In this document: positions 20,951 to 33,049 of the stretch, one piece after another
Layout: every line of letters starts with the position of its first letter
Position numbering within the stretch: the first letter of the stretch is position 1
Origin: Mesostigma viride
Lineage: Eukaryota > Streptophyta > Mesostigmatophyceae > Mesostigmatales > Mesostigmataceae
DNA length: 64,000 bases
NCBI GenBank assembly: GCA_009746045.1
Contig: RPFO01000497.1
Coordinates: forward strand, 233,501-297,500
Direction: 5' to 3'
Notes under the pieces: model-generated
Database searches by the model: none
What the model saw: the letters and a program-made list of their open reading frames with translations, nothing else
What the model was told of the DNA's origin: nothing
Position numbers and translations under genes: made by a program

Positions 20951-21710
20951 ATGCCTTCGGATCAGGAGACCACTGTAACAGCAGATTGAATTTATGCCAG
21001 AGGTCCTAGTCGCAAAAAAAGCTTAATCTATGCCGAGTTTTTAGCTAGCTTTTTTCCGCGTACCGCGCCGTCGACAGCATTTGGTTTCATATTGGTTGTT
21101 CGACCACAACACGATATAAACGGGCCAGACATGTATAAATTACCGATCATGCAAGATGCATTCTAGTAGGGCCACGATAGCCAGTACCACTGCTTTCTAG
21201 CAGTACTACGTACGATATCCACATGCATGGGCTGTATTGACAAACACTGCATGCAGTCAACCATCAGCAGAAAGGACGTTGGTCAGAGGGCAACGGTCAG
21301 CCAGATGCCTCAATAATTCCCAACGTGAAGCATTTGATTTAGTCCTAGGTCCAGTAAGCAGTTTCCCGTCAAAGGCCCATTAATGTGCAGCCCAAGCAGG
21401 GGTCTTAAAATGATCTTGTTGTGCTGTAGCCGCAACAAATAAACGGGGAAAGTGTCCCAGCGACATGCTGGAGCCTCGCCCATGGAAAGGAAAACAATAA
21501 ATAAAACCAGCCTCGGTCCCTTGGAACTGCGCCTAATCCCCAAGTATTTGTCCATTCAACTATGTCATTCCAAGAAACTGCAACTCCTGTCAGGCTTGAT
21601 AGACGCCACGTATGCACGTGGCTTCTCCCCTTGTGGTGCCATGCAGCCGCGGCTGACCCGTCTTTAACAAAGTCAAACCTCCCAAAATTTCCCCAATCTC
21701 AATGCAATGC
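20951..21710. other. Intergenic DNA before the TTLL1 3' end
   Basis: No gene, RNA or repeat family is recognised. It probably includes the 3'UTR of TTLL1 at its right end. Confidence 0.3.
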
Positions 21711-23048
21711 TCAACTGAATGACCGCGTGCCCGTGGCCGGCCGGCTGCCCCACACGGGCTTCCTCGGTGGCCCCGCCGCTGCCTCAACCTCCTTCCTGGC
21801 CTTCTCCACCTCCATCTCGGCCGCCTCATCTATCAACAGCGAGAACGAGCCCACCTGCTGGGGGCTGCTGCCCGCCGCCCCCTTGCCGCCCCTGGCGTTC
21901 CCACCCCCTGCCGAGGCGGCCCTCCTGGGGGCGAACCCATCCGGCGTGCGTGCCGGATGCAAATGCCTCCACTCGGGAGGCGTGATGGCTCGCAGTGCGT
22001 CCGAGATGACATGGAATTTCAGCCGTCGGTCATCGGCGGTCGTGGTGGACAGCGAGGGGGACGCGTTCGTCTCGATGATCCACGGCTGCAGCCGGTCGTC
22101 GATGATGACATCGTATCCGTACAGCTCAAAGCAGTGGCGGTCGTTGATCATGACGCCCTGGACAGCGCGCAGCGTGTGCACGATGAGCGCGCGGATGTCG
22201 GCGTCCAGCCGCGCCGCGGAGCGCTGGCCAAAGTGCGCGGCTATATATAGCATGAGGGAGGCCAGCGTGAGCTTGTTCCCGTGCGATGCGTTGTAGTCGG
22301 GGCCGTGCTTCTGGATCGCGACATTTGTCAGGTGGACGAGTGCGTTATCGATCTCGGACACGTCACACGTGTACTTCTCGTTGCAGAAGCGCGCAAAGCC
22401 CAGGCTCGACAGGTACGCCTTGAGCGGCCGGTAGCTGAGCACGAGGACATAGAGCCGGAGGTCAAACTTGCGGCCACCGATCAAGAGCGGGCTGTCGATG
22501 TACCGCGACGCAACGTAAGTGTCCTTGCCAGAAGTCGCGACCGGGGCGCCCTGGGGCCCCAGCCAGCCCTTGTCGTTGGCGAACCGGCGCACCTGGGAGA
22601 GCTTGTTGATGAGGAAGATGCCAGTCCCTTGCGCGCGGTTGCTGGGCTTGATGATCCACAGCGCTGAGGGGTTGCGCCGGAACTCCTCAGCGAAGAGCGA
22701 GTAGTCGGCAGGGAGGGTGAATGTAGCGGGGATCATCTCAGGGATCTCCGCAGGATCGACGCCTGAGGAGCCGGAGGGGTCCTTGGCTATTTCCTTCTTG
22801 TAGCGCTTGATGTTCTTGACCATCAGGTCCTTGCGCGTCAGCTCGTAGTGGTTAGGGAAGTGGTTCACCAGCTGGTACTCGCCCAGGCGGATGCCGTTAT
22901 CCGGGTTGAAGATGTTCTTGGCCGTAAAGACGTTGGTCCAGTAGATGTTCCAGTCATCCTCGTCGTCGTGGGCGCGGACCCAGCCCAGCCGCTCAAAGCT
23001 CTGAAGCACGACGAACTTGTCGAAATCGGACTTCCACTTGCCGACCAT
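21711..23048 (-). CDS. TTLL1: Tubulin polyglutamylase, TTLL1 type
   Basis: An uninterrupted 445-residue ORF matches the TTLL1 catalytic subunit, which adds glutamate chains to tubulin tails in axonemes and basal bodies. Visible features are HFPNHYELTRKDLMVKN (62-78), the ATP-grasp segments WIIKPSNRAQGTGIFLINK (131-149), GGRKFDLRLYVLV (191-203), HLTNVAIQKHG (239-249), CFELYGYDVIIDD (306-318) and the metal-binding end WIIETNASPS (323-332). The N-terminal spacing and LPADYSLFAEEFRRNPS favour TTLL1 over TTLL9. The Ala/Gly-rich C-terminus is lineage-specific. It is intronless although every neighbour has introns, so a retrocopy origin is conceivable. All catalytic segments look intact. It is divergent from the CENATAC homologue with about 1.4 kb between starts. 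Confidence 0.93.
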   Translation of the reverse strand: MVGKWKSDFDKFVVLQSFERLGWVRAHDDEDDWNIYWTNVFTAKNIFNPDNGIRLGEYQLVNHFPNHYELTRKDLMVKNIKRYKKEIAKDPSGSSGVDPAEIPEMIPATFTLPADYSLFAEEFRRNPSALWIIKPSNRAQGTGIFLINKLSQVRRFANDKGWLGPQGAPVATSGKDTYVASRYIDSPLLIGGRKFDLRLYVLVLSYRPLKAYLSSLGFARFCNEKYTCDVSEIDNALVHLTNVAIQKHGPDYNASHGNKLTLASLMLYIAAHFGQRSAARLDADIRALIVHTLRAVQGVMINDRHCFELYGYDVIIDDRLQPWIIETNASPSLSTTTADDRRLKFHVISDALRAITPPEWRHLHPARTPDGFAPRRAASAGGGNARGGKGAAGSSPQQVGSFSLLIDEAAEMEVEKARKEVEAAAGPPRKPVWGSRPATGTRSFS

Positions 23049-24449
23049 GGAATTCGCGAATGGTAGAAATACTCGATGTGCGGCGTTTAATGACAGACAA
23101 CAGGCGTGGAAAAAGCTTGGAAGTGCATCGTCATGCTTGATCTCATTTGTCAGAGCTCAAATATAATCCTCATTTTGGAATGGTAAACGCTGCAAGTAGC
23201 AGCTATTACCGGCCCGAATTGCCGAATCGTAGAGTGACAGGATGACGCCGAAGGGCCGGCGCAGGTGCGCTATCCTACATACGAACTGCTTCATGCCTGT
23301 AACTATCCTATATTGTTAATCCAGCCGCCTCGGCTCATGCGGCTCGCATCTTCAGAAAGTAGCGCACATTTACGCCTTCAAAATGGAGTATCGAATGGGC
23401 GTCAAATTGGATATACCACAACTAAGCTGGTGTTTAAGTCCCACTATACAGAGCTGCAAAATCATCAGACACCTAAAAAAGCCTCCTGTCTGCCTTCGCC
23501 CTGGCCCAAGCTTCAAACACCATGATAATTCGGCAAGTAAGGTGGTGCTGTTGACGTGCGGAATGCGCGTTGATCAGGGAATTCGTCACCATTAATTAAA
23601 AAATTGAAAAATGAAAACTGCCATGGCTCCATCTCACAACGTACGGAACACGTGCTGGCGTACGCACCCTTTTCTTGTAGTTGCTTCTGCTGCCGTACGG
23701 ACAGGCTGTAAAAATAATGGTAATGCTGGCGTGGGCAACAACAACAACAACAACAAGTCGACAACAACAACAATGGTAATGCGGGCTGTGGGCTAGCAGC
23801 ATTAGCAAGGACGACGGAGAAAGCCCGAAGGCCGAAGCCGAGCTCTCTCAACGATTTTCATGTCATTTTCATCGAAGTGAATTCGTGAATCGAGTCGTGA
23901 ATTCGTGACTTTGGCCTGTTGTGAATTCGTGTTTTCCTCACTTGCGTTCGCATGGCTGCCTAGCTGAACAATTTGCTCATCGTTTTGTTACTGCGGAGAG
24001 AAATTTATCTTTTTGTTATTGTAGAGGGAAAATTACATGTTGCCAATCCTGGGCTTGAAATGTCGCACGTTAGATCCATCGTTATGTATATACCTGTCAA
24101 GCATGCTGGGATTAACCGTTTGTAAACTACAAGGTAATATAGCACGGACTCGTTGTTGCTGTATAAATAACGTCTGCTAACCCGGTGAACCTTGAGCGTG
24201 AGAGTTTCTATCGAGGCCATCAAGGCAAGCTTGTCCAAGCGGGCCCGTTTCTCGGAAACGATACAAGTTTCTTGAGGATGTATCCTTAGCCTATTGGTAT
24301 TCTGGGCTACAGCTACGTTAGCATCTATTGCGCCCCTTAGCCGTGTGGGGCTGTGGAAAGAAAGAATTCTGTGTTCTCAGGGCGCTCTATGCGCATGCAT
24401 TTTGCATCACTCTGGGTGGTGGTTTGACAATGTCTGAATTGGGAAAGGC
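23049..24449. other. Divergent intergenic region, TTLL1 / CENATAC
   Basis: It should contain both promoters. A (CAA)n stretch lies at 23738-23773 and short GTGAATTCGTG repeats at 23878-23932. No gene or mobile element is seen. Confidence 0.45.
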
Positions 24450-27400
24450 ATGCCTAAGCCATTTCGATTCTGCAGCCTCTGTCGCCTAAACCATGACAAA
24501 GGCCGCCAGCATGTCTACACGGCGGGTCACCGCCAACGTCTGGCGGCTGTGCTGGCAAAGGCGTCTAATAAAACGGACGACGCCCGTTTCTTCGTCGCTT
24601 ATCCTGCCCGTTTAGATCAGTGCAGCCGCGCCAAGAACAAGTTTTGGTGCATATTCTGCGAAGCTGACGTCACTGAGGAAACAAGTACTTTCGTGTGGTG
24701 AGCATTCATTGTTAAGGTTTTGGGTACCTATCGGCGACACCACTTTCTCTTATCATTGCCTTTCGCCACACAGGATGCCTGTACCACGATTTGCTGTGTT
24801 TACTGCACCGTGACATGTGCCGTTTTTTGCTTCCACTGAAGAGGTTTCTGTCGCTTTTCTATCGTGGAATTGCCGGCAGACACCCTTACAATCGGCGGAC
24901 ATGTGATACTCTGCCTACACTGGATTGATTCTTAAGAATGATACAGAACTGGGATTCATCTTTAAGATGTAGGCTGATTTTGATTTGAATTACTAAGTGC
25001 ACACCACACCGGATTCCATGCCTGGTGGCCCTTGAATGCAAGGTAGCACCTGCACACAAACCCAAGCCCTCACATGTCCATGTTCGGTGTGCCTTTTGTT
25101 TCATGCCCTGGTGCTTTGGATAATATGCTGCACGACCGCCATGTGCCTTGTGATCGTGCCTGCCTGCCCGCCCGCCCGCCCGCCCGCCCGCCCGCCCGCC
25201 CGCCCACCCGCCCGGCCTTTCTTCCTTCCTTCCTTCCTTCCTTCCTTCCTTCCTTCCTTCCTCCCTCCCTCCTCCTCCCTCCCTCCCTCCCTCCCTCCCT
25301 CCCTCCCTCCCTCCCTCCCTCCCTCCCTCCCTCCCTCCTCCCTCCCTCCCTCCCTCCCTCCCTCCCTCCCTCCCTCCCTCCCTCCCTCCCTCCCTCCCTC
25401 CCTCCCTCCCTCCCTCCCTCCCTCCCTCCCTCCTCCCTCCCTCCCTCCCTCCCTCCCTCCCTCCCTCCCTCCCTCCCTCCCTCCCTCCCTCCCTCCTCCC
25501 TCCCTCCTCCCTCCTCCCTCCCTCCCTCCCTCCCTCCCTCCTCCCTCCCTCCCTCCCTCCCTCCCTCCCTCCCTCCCTCCCTCCCTCCCTCCCTCCCTCC
25601 TCCTCCCTCCTCCTCCCTCCCTCCCTCCCTCCCTCCCTCCCTCCCTCCCTCCCTCCCTCCCTCCCTCCCTCCCTCCCTCCCTCCCTCCCTCCCTCCCTCC
25701 TCCCTCCCTCCCTCCCTCCCTCCCTCCCTCCCTCCCTCCCTCCTCCCTCCCTCCCTCCCTCCCTCCCTCCCTCCCTCCCTCCCTCCCTCCCTCCCTCCCT
25801 CCTCCCTCCCTCCCTCCCTCCCTCCCTCCCTCCCTCCCTCCCTCCCTCCTCCCTCCCTCCTCCCTCCCTCCCTCCCTCCCCCTCCCTCCCTCCCTCCCTC
25901 TCCCTCCCTCCCTCCCTCCCTCCCTCCCTCCCCCTCCTCCCTCCCTCCCTCCCTCCCTCCCTCCCTCCCTCCTCCCTCCCTCCCTCCCTCCCTCCCTCCC
26001 TCCCTCCCTCCCTCCCTCCCTCCCTCCCTCCCTCCCTCCCTCCCTCCCTCCCTCCTCCCTCCCTCCCTCCCTCCCTCCTCCCTCCCTCCCTCCCTCCCTC
26101 CCTCCCTCCCTCCCTCCTCCCTCCTCCTCCCTCCCTCCCTCCCTCCCTCCCTCCCTCCCTCCCTCCTCCCTCCCTCTCCCTCCCTCCCTCCCTCCCTCCC
26201 TCCCTCCCTCCCTCCCTCCCTCCCTCCCTCCCTCCCTCCCTCCCTCCCTCCCTCCCTCCCTCCCTCCCTCCTCCCTCCCTCCCTCCCTCCCTCCCTCCCT
26301 CCCTCCCTCCCTCCCTCCCTCCCTCCTCCCTCCCTCCCTCCCTCCCTCCCTCCCTCCCTCCCTCCCTCCTCCTCCCTCCCTCCTCCTCCCTCCCCTCCCT
26401 CCCTCCCTCCCTCCCTCCCTCCCTCCCTCCCTCCCTCCTCCCTCCCTCCCTCCCTCCCTCCCTCCCTCCCTCCTCCCTCCCTCCCTCCCTCCTCCCTCCC
26501 TCCCTCCCTCCCTCCCTCCCTCCCTCCCTCCCTCCCTCCCTCCCTCCTCCCTCCCTCCCTCCCTCCCTCCCTCCCTCCCTCCCTCCCTCCCTCCCTCCCT
26601 CCCTCCCTCCCTCCCTCCCTCCCTCCCTCCCCTCCCTCCCTCCCTCCCTCCCTCCCTCCCTCCCTCCCTCCCTCCCTCCCCTCCCTCCCTCCCTCCCTCC
26701 CTCCCTCCCTCCCTCCCTCCTCCCTCCCTCCCTCCCTCCCTCCCTCCCTCCCTCCCTCCCTCCCTCCCTCCCTCCCTCCCTCCCTCCCTCCCTCCCTCCC
26801 TCCCTCCTCCCTCCCTCCCTCCCTCCCTCCCTCCCTCCTCCCTCCTCCCTCCCTCCCTCCCTCCCTCCCTCCCTCCCTCCCTCCCTCCCTCCCTCCCTCC
26901 CTCCCTCCCTCCCTCCCTCCCTCCCTCCCTCCCTCCCTCCCTCCCTCCCTCTCCTCCCTCCCTCCCTCCCTCCTCCCTCCCCTCCCTCCCTCCCTCCTCC
27001 CTCCCTCCCTCCTCCCTCCCTCCCCTCCCTCCCTCCCTCCCTCCCTCCCTCCTCCCTCCCTCCCTCCCTCCCTCCTCCCTCCCTCCCTCCCTCCTCCCTC
27101 CCTCCCTCCCTCCCTCCCTCCCTCCCTCCCTCCCTCCCTCCCTCCTCCCTCCCTCCCTCCCTCCCTCCCTCCCTCCCTCCCTCCCTCCCTCCCTCCCTCC
27201 CTCCCTCCCTCCCCCGCCCGCCCGCCCGCCCCCGCCCGCCCGCCCGCCCGCCCCGCCCGCCCGCCCGCCCGCCGCCCGCCGCCCCGCCCGCCCGCCCGCC
27301 CGCCCGCCGCCCGCCCGCCCGCCGCCCGCCCGCCCGCCCGCCCGCCCGCCCGCGCCGCCCGCCCGCCCGCCCGCCCGCCCGCCGCCCGCCCGCCCGCCCG

Positions 27401-29362
27401 CCGCCGCCCGCCCGCCCGCCCGCCCGCCGCCCGCCGCCCGCCCGCCGCCCGCCCGCCCGCCCGCCGCCCGCCCGCCCGCCCGCCCGCCCGCCCGCCGCCC
27501 GCCCGCCGGCCCGCCCGCCGGCCTGCCTGCCTGCCTGCCTGCCTGCGTGCCTGACTCCCTTCATTCCTTTCTTTGTATCCCCTTCATGGTTGTCATTGAG
27601 CCACCCGTCATGCGCTCATGAGTTTTAACCACTGAAAGGAGTAAAATTTGCTCGTTCATAGTGCCGTGAAAATAGTGTGGTGGACAGAGATTGGCCGCAT
27701 GCCGTTTCACGTGTAACTGCCTTCCCTTTCTAGTCACTGCTATTGTTACAGTTGCTATTGTCATAATGATGGTGTGAACCCAATCAACATTGTTATCGTA
27801 ACTATTCATCTTGTTGTGTCATTTTGCTTAGGTTGCACATCTCTCATCACCCTCATTATTTCGTACCATTGCTATGATTATTTTGTGCCATGTTTTTTCC
27901 CCTTTTTTTCCATGTTACGACCTTACATGCACCATGCATGCGACAAATTGCACCTCATAAAAGACTCACATGCCCACACCCATACATGCCCGCACCAATA
28001 CATGCCCACACCAATACATGCCCACACCCATACATGGTCATCCTTGGCCTGGCCTGGACTTAAAGTGACTTACCCGGTGTGCTCTACCTCACGCTGTGTG
28101 CCTGCGTGCTCCCTTGCCACATCTCTCTCCCACGTCTTTTATTTTGTTTTGCTCGGGTCCCTTGTCCGTTGCCTCCCGTCCCTTGTCTCCTATCTCTTGT
28201 CCCTTTTCTCTGTTTGTTTGTCGATACAGCGAGAATGGAATCGCCCACCTGGGCAGCGCCAGCCATGCACAGCGCGTGCGCTCGTTCCTGGCCGAGCAAG
28301 GCGCAGACGCCAGCACAGAGGCTGACAAGCTGCTGCTGTCTGCTGCCGACCTGCACAAGGTGGGCGACGTGATTGCTTCTCCTCAGTCCTGTGTTGACCA
28401 GGGGGATGGAAAGCTGCTTCTTACCTTTTTTTATCCAACAAACAAATTATCTACCTGGCGGATAAGCAGACTAATGACGCCTGGGTAAACCTAATTATGC
28501 GGGTACATGGATGCTGTTGTGAAGTCAATACTGCTGGTAACTTACTCCTGGTAAGCTATCTGTGGTTGGCAGGCTATCTGTGGCAAGCAAGCTATCTGTG
28601 GTCAGCCTGGTACCTCAGGTCAGCAAGCTATCTGTGGTAAGCAACAAGTGGCAAGCGGTTACTTGAAAGTCAATATTTTCACAATATAAGCCCCTTTCAA
28701 GGGGCCGCAAGCGGCTGGGATCTATGGTATGTATAGACTGGGATGACACGGGATCGTGAGCCGCAGCCATGTGGCTGTGCTCATGGCTGGTGCTAAAGAC
28801 ATAAAAGCATGAAAAGCACAGTATAAAGTATTGTTATTGGAAATCATGAGGGCACATGTGGGGGCATGCGTGGGAGCTGGAAGCCCGCTCCTGGCATGTG
28901 GACACAAACGGAAGGCCGCTGCCCTTCCTCTGTCCAGATACACACCAGATACACACACTAGCCATTCTGACGCCTTGTTGCTTTCATCCCTCGCTGGTTG
29001 CCAGCTTCTCAAGCGCGTGTGCACAAGGATGCATGTGCAGATGCGCACTCCCCGCCGTCCAAGCGCCAGCGTGCGGATCCATGTCCCACTTTCCCGCGCA
29101 CGTATCCATGAGACAACCAGCATGTATTCTCGTCAGAGCATTTATGTACAGACTTCACTATGGTGAGCCCTTCGTACCTTCTCATGCTGCAACCTACGCA
29201 CACCTCTTGGGAGCATTAGGAACACGACTGGCATGGAAAGGGAAGGAAAGAAAAGTCTATTGGCCCCTGTGTGACGTGCCACCCAACCTGATATGTGCGG
29301 GCGCTGCCATGCCCTCCCTCCTCCCTGGCCCCAGTTCCAGACCGCCACCGCCAAGCTGAGGC

Positions 29363-29446
<84 letters not shown>

Positions 29447-32400
29447 CGGAGGCTGATTCCGTGCAGCCGGCCCCTGCAAAGCAAGCCAAGCGTAAGGGCG
29501 ATGCTAAGCTACTACCTGGAGCGCAGTCCCCGGTGGCAGGTCAAGGGTTGGCGTGGCACATGGACCAGTGGGGTGGTGGCACGCTGGACAATTACGGGGC
29601 CGCCCCAGGTGCTCAGGCAGGGCATCCAGGTGGCCCCTCGGGCGGCCAGGGTGGGGCGTTCCAGTGGCAGGCGCACGTTTCAGGGCATGAGGTGGGTGCT
29701 CGAGGCGCTGTGTGTGTATTGCCCACCGGCTGAGTTGATGATGCGTCATTAAGGGTGATTATTAATCGTCAATGGGGTTTGCCTAGTTGTATGACTGCAA
29801 TCTGAGGATCAGTTCCTTTGCAAAGCCATAGGACTGCTTGTACATCACCCTGACAGACCAAGTGGTGACCCTTGTGTGGGTAGATGGTGACGCTGGCATG
29901 CCTTCCGAGGTTGGTTACTATGAAACGTAGATGGCAGCAATATGTGTTGGGACCAGTCACTGGCTGGCTGCTACATGTAGCGAGCCCTGTTCTGTAATAT
30001 GCATCAGACCCGCGCACTGGTCGAGCGACAAGGCATGCAAGAGACCGCCTTGGTGGCATGCCCCTGCAGGCGGGCAGCCTGTCGCATAGAGTGCTCGGGA
30101 GACAAACCACCTTACCGTGGGCGGCCTGCCGGCGCCTGTGCCCTTACTCGCCTCCTGCCTGAGCCATGGCACGTACGAGGGAGCTCACATGGCGGGCCGC
30201 ATATGCCACATATGGCTTGCTGGAAGATTATTCTCCCTGGGGGTGATGGGAAGCTTGGGGGGCAGCTTCCCAATCAACAAAAGGATCTTGGAGTGTCCAG
30301 TTTGGATGGAAGTATTTCTTTTTACAAGACTTTGGTTGGGGCACACAGCTGGAGCAGCTGACATTGGGGATAGCATGTCCCTGTAGGAATGGTTCCCCTG
30401 GGAGGTACCTGCGTGGTCCCATCACAAACTCTTTTCTGTATTTGTGTGTGGATGGCACACACACGTAATCGCCATGCCGTGACATTCCCCGGCACCTGCT
30501 TGCCTTTAACTATGGACCCTGTTGAATGGCACTCTCGGCATCTCCCGTCTCTGGTGACCCTCATGCCCCTGGTTGCTGCTGATTGGACCCTGAGAAGCAT
30601 CATGGGCACCTCTTCAGGGTTGTTAGCGACACATGCACCTGTGGGTTGTTACGCGGCAGTCTGGATTGGAAGCCACTTTGAAACCTCCCAACAGAGGCGC
30701 GCTTGCTAACTTGCATACTCAATTTACTCCATCGTGAACCATTTTCCCTGCTCTTTCTCGGCGCTCGCTGCGTACATGCATTTGGCCATGCCATGATCCT
30801 GCTGCTGTGCGGCGCCCCGGTGGTGTACCTATTGCGGTTGCACTAACTCCCACACAGGCACCGCCGGAGCTGCTGGCCCGTGCTCAGCCGTCGTCCACCT
30901 GGCTTCCAGGTGGCAGCCAGCCAGGTAAGCAAGGCTGTGGGCCATTCCCGCCCCCTGTGCACATATTTCTAAGGAATGTAGTCCTCAGCCTTTTGCTTTG
31001 AAATGCGATATGTTGGCCTCACATTTCTCGTTTACGGTTGCCGTCATGGCACCACACACCTATCACGAACGAGGAAGGTAGTAGGAACCCAGTCCATGCT
31101 GCCTGGCAAACAAGTCTCGGAGATATTTTATGAATATTATGGCCTGAGCCCAGTTTTGTGGGAATTAAATTCGGCCTTTGAATACATTAGGTTGAAGAGT
31201 CACCGTTCTTGAATTCCATGTTCACCGCTTTTGTGACAGGGTGCTTGCAAAGTCTTACTTAGCCATGGATTGGCAATGGGTGGATGTGCGTGGGATGAGG
31301 GTGCACCAACCACCTACCACCTACCACCTACCACCTACCACCTACCACCTACCACCTACCACCTACCACCTACCACCTACCACCTACCACCTACCACCTA
31401 CCACCTACCACCTACCACCTACCACCTACCACCTACCACCTACCACCTACCACCTACCACCTACCACCTACCACCTACCACCTACCACCTACCACCTACC
31501 ACCTACCACCTACCACCTACCACCTACCACCTACCACCTACCACCTACCACCTACCACCTACCACCTACCACCTACCACCTACCACCTACCACCTACCAC
31601 CTACCACCTACCACCTACCACCTACCACCTACCACCTACCACCTACCACCTACCACCTACCACCTACCACCTACCACCTACCACCTACCACCTACCACCT
31701 ACCACCTACCACCTACCACCTACCACCTACCACCTACCACCTACCACCTACCACCTACCACCTACCACCTACCACCTACCACCTACCACCTACCACCTAC
31801 CACCTACCACCTACCACCTACCACCTACCACCTACCACCTACCACCTACCACCTACCACCTACCACCTACCACCTACCACCTACCACCTACCACCTACCA
31901 CCTACCACCTACCACCTACCACCTACCACCTACCACCTACCACCTACCACCTACCACCTACCACCTACCACCTACCACCTACCACCTACCACCGCCAAAG
32001 GGGGGTAGGTGCACCCAAAGGGGGGTCCCTACCAAAGGGTTCCAGGCCGTTGATCCAAGGAGATGGTAATAGTAGTGCACTGGGCATGCTCAACATGCAT
32101 ACCCACACAAGGTCTGGTGAGGCCAATGTGAGAGTGGCCGCAGATGCTTGCCGAAGGCATAGTCTTTCAGATCCCCACAAAGACTGTCCTGTGCTGCTTG
32201 TCTCGTCGAGCATATGGCAGCATTAGCTGAACCAGGGCTGAGCTTCAATATGTCTCAACTGGGCTGAACCACTGTTGACAGCACTGTCGTTTCCCTGCTG
32301 CGTGTGTCCTTATGTGCAGGCTCCTCTGCCATGCATGCTCAGACCACCAGCACGCCCGCTGAGTTCACAACTATGAGAAGCTCTCCAGCGCCCTCATTCA

Positions 32401-32852
32401 ACGTACCACCGGCGGTCTCAACACCAACACCGGCATCCTCTGCTGCCCATTCGCTTCCACCCTGGGCACACCCACTGCCAAACGCACGCACAAGCACAAA
32501 CTCGAGCATGAGCACGAACAAAGACCCCTCAGGTGCCGCCCTTGGCATCCCACGCCCATCCTCCTCCATCCTGGGCGGCCAGTTGATCCTGGGTAAGGCC
32601 ACCAAGCTCAACCCCGCGCGTGTGGGGGCCGCATGGAGCAACGCGCGCAGGGCAGGGATCCTCCCTGAGGGGGACGCGCAGCTCTTGGGCGAAATGGAGA
32701 CGTGGCTGCCCAGCTTTGGGCGTGTCTGGCAGGCAGGGCCCAGGCAGGCGACACGCTTGGAGTTCCTGCAAGAGATGGAGGGGGCCGAGGGAGGCGAGCC
32801 CCTGGGCATTGACCAGACCAGGCGGCGCAAGTGGCCCAGGCAGAATTCATAG
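24450..32852 (+). CDS. CENATAC: CENATAC/CCDC84 homologue, minor-spliceosome cofactor
   Basis: Five exons with matching phases: 24450-24697, 28230-28359, 29335 or 29341-29691, 30858-30924 and 32320-32852, about 442 residues. Exon 1 carries [23 protein letters not shown] and [10 protein letters not shown], the paired zinc-finger-like N-terminus of the family. The exon 1-2 join gives [17 protein letters not shown], matching the conserved CxxAIxHLAS...H motif. Exon 3 carries 27 glutamines and low-complexity sequence. The last exon ends with [21 protein letters not shown], the diagnostic C-terminal motif. In animals the protein aids splicing of minor AT-AC introns; nuclear action here is inferred. 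The exon 3 acceptor has two in-frame AGs 6 bp apart. The usual WW..G..M..F linker segment after the second finger was not found and may be lost or on an unseen exon. Intron 1 holds a 2.4-kb array and intron 4 a 683-bp array. Confidence 0.88.
25147..27546. repeat. 2.4-kb composite tetranucleotide array
   Basis: Ordered blocks lie in CENATAC intron 1: (CCCG)n to about 25212, (TTCC)n to about 25260, (CCCT)n with scattered CCT triplets to about 27212, (CCCG)n with CCG interruptions to about 27515, then (CTGC)n. The plus strand is pure pyrimidine for nearly 2 kb. Open frames of over 800 codons on both strands are artefacts of the repeat. Confidence 0.97.
28550..28650. repeat. Short minisatellite GCTATCTGTGG..AGCA
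   Basis: Four copies of AGCTATCTGTGG with GGTCAGCA/GGTAAGCA spacers occur in CENATAC intron 2. Confidence 0.7.
29365..29445 (+). repeat. (CAG)27 in coding exon 3 of CENATAC
   Basis: 81 bp of uninterrupted CAG encode 27 glutamines in frame. The other two frames give Ser/Ala or, on the minus strand, Leu/Cys/Ala runs that are not genes. Confidence 0.95.
31311..31993. repeat. 683-bp perfect 7-mer array (CACCTAC)n
   Basis: About 97 identical copies lie in CENATAC intron 4 with no visible substitution. GTGCACC occurs on both flanks (about 31301 and 32010). The complement is TAGGTGG, which is not a known telomere unit. Confidence 0.97.
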
Positions 32853-33049
32853 ACCCAATGCGCGGTATTGCCTGCACTTTCATGGCTGCAGATGAATGAA
32901 TAGCAGGGCATGTCAAGACATATTAGTTGTCTTCAAATTTGATAAGGGTGAGCGCCATTATTGTGGGGGCTATGGTGAACGTTCTCAGGACCGTGTATAA
33001 ATCCCGTAGTGTATTGCACATGAAATCCAGTTCCACTTTTTCCTCACAT
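32853..33049. other. CENATAC 3' flank
   Basis: Probably 3'UTR followed by the start of the LINE remnant. Nothing else is recognised. Confidence 0.35.

Noticed and set aside
25036-27621. Open frames of 826-892 codons (Ser/Leu/Pro, Gly/Arg/Glu)
   Set aside because: They are translations of the period-4 array, open on both strands, and sit in an intron joining two well-supported CENATAC exons.
29142-29489. Minus-strand poly-Cys/Ala/Leu frames
   Set aside because: They are the complement of the CAG tract in CENATAC exon 3.
31311-31993. Interstitial telomere
   Set aside because: The unit TAGGTGG does not match any telomere repeat I know (TTTAGGG, TTTTAGGG, TTAGGG).
31241-32226. Repeat protein of Pro-Thr-Thr-Tyr-His-Leu-Pro units
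   Set aside because: It is the 7-mer array read in any frame, inside CENATAC intron 4.
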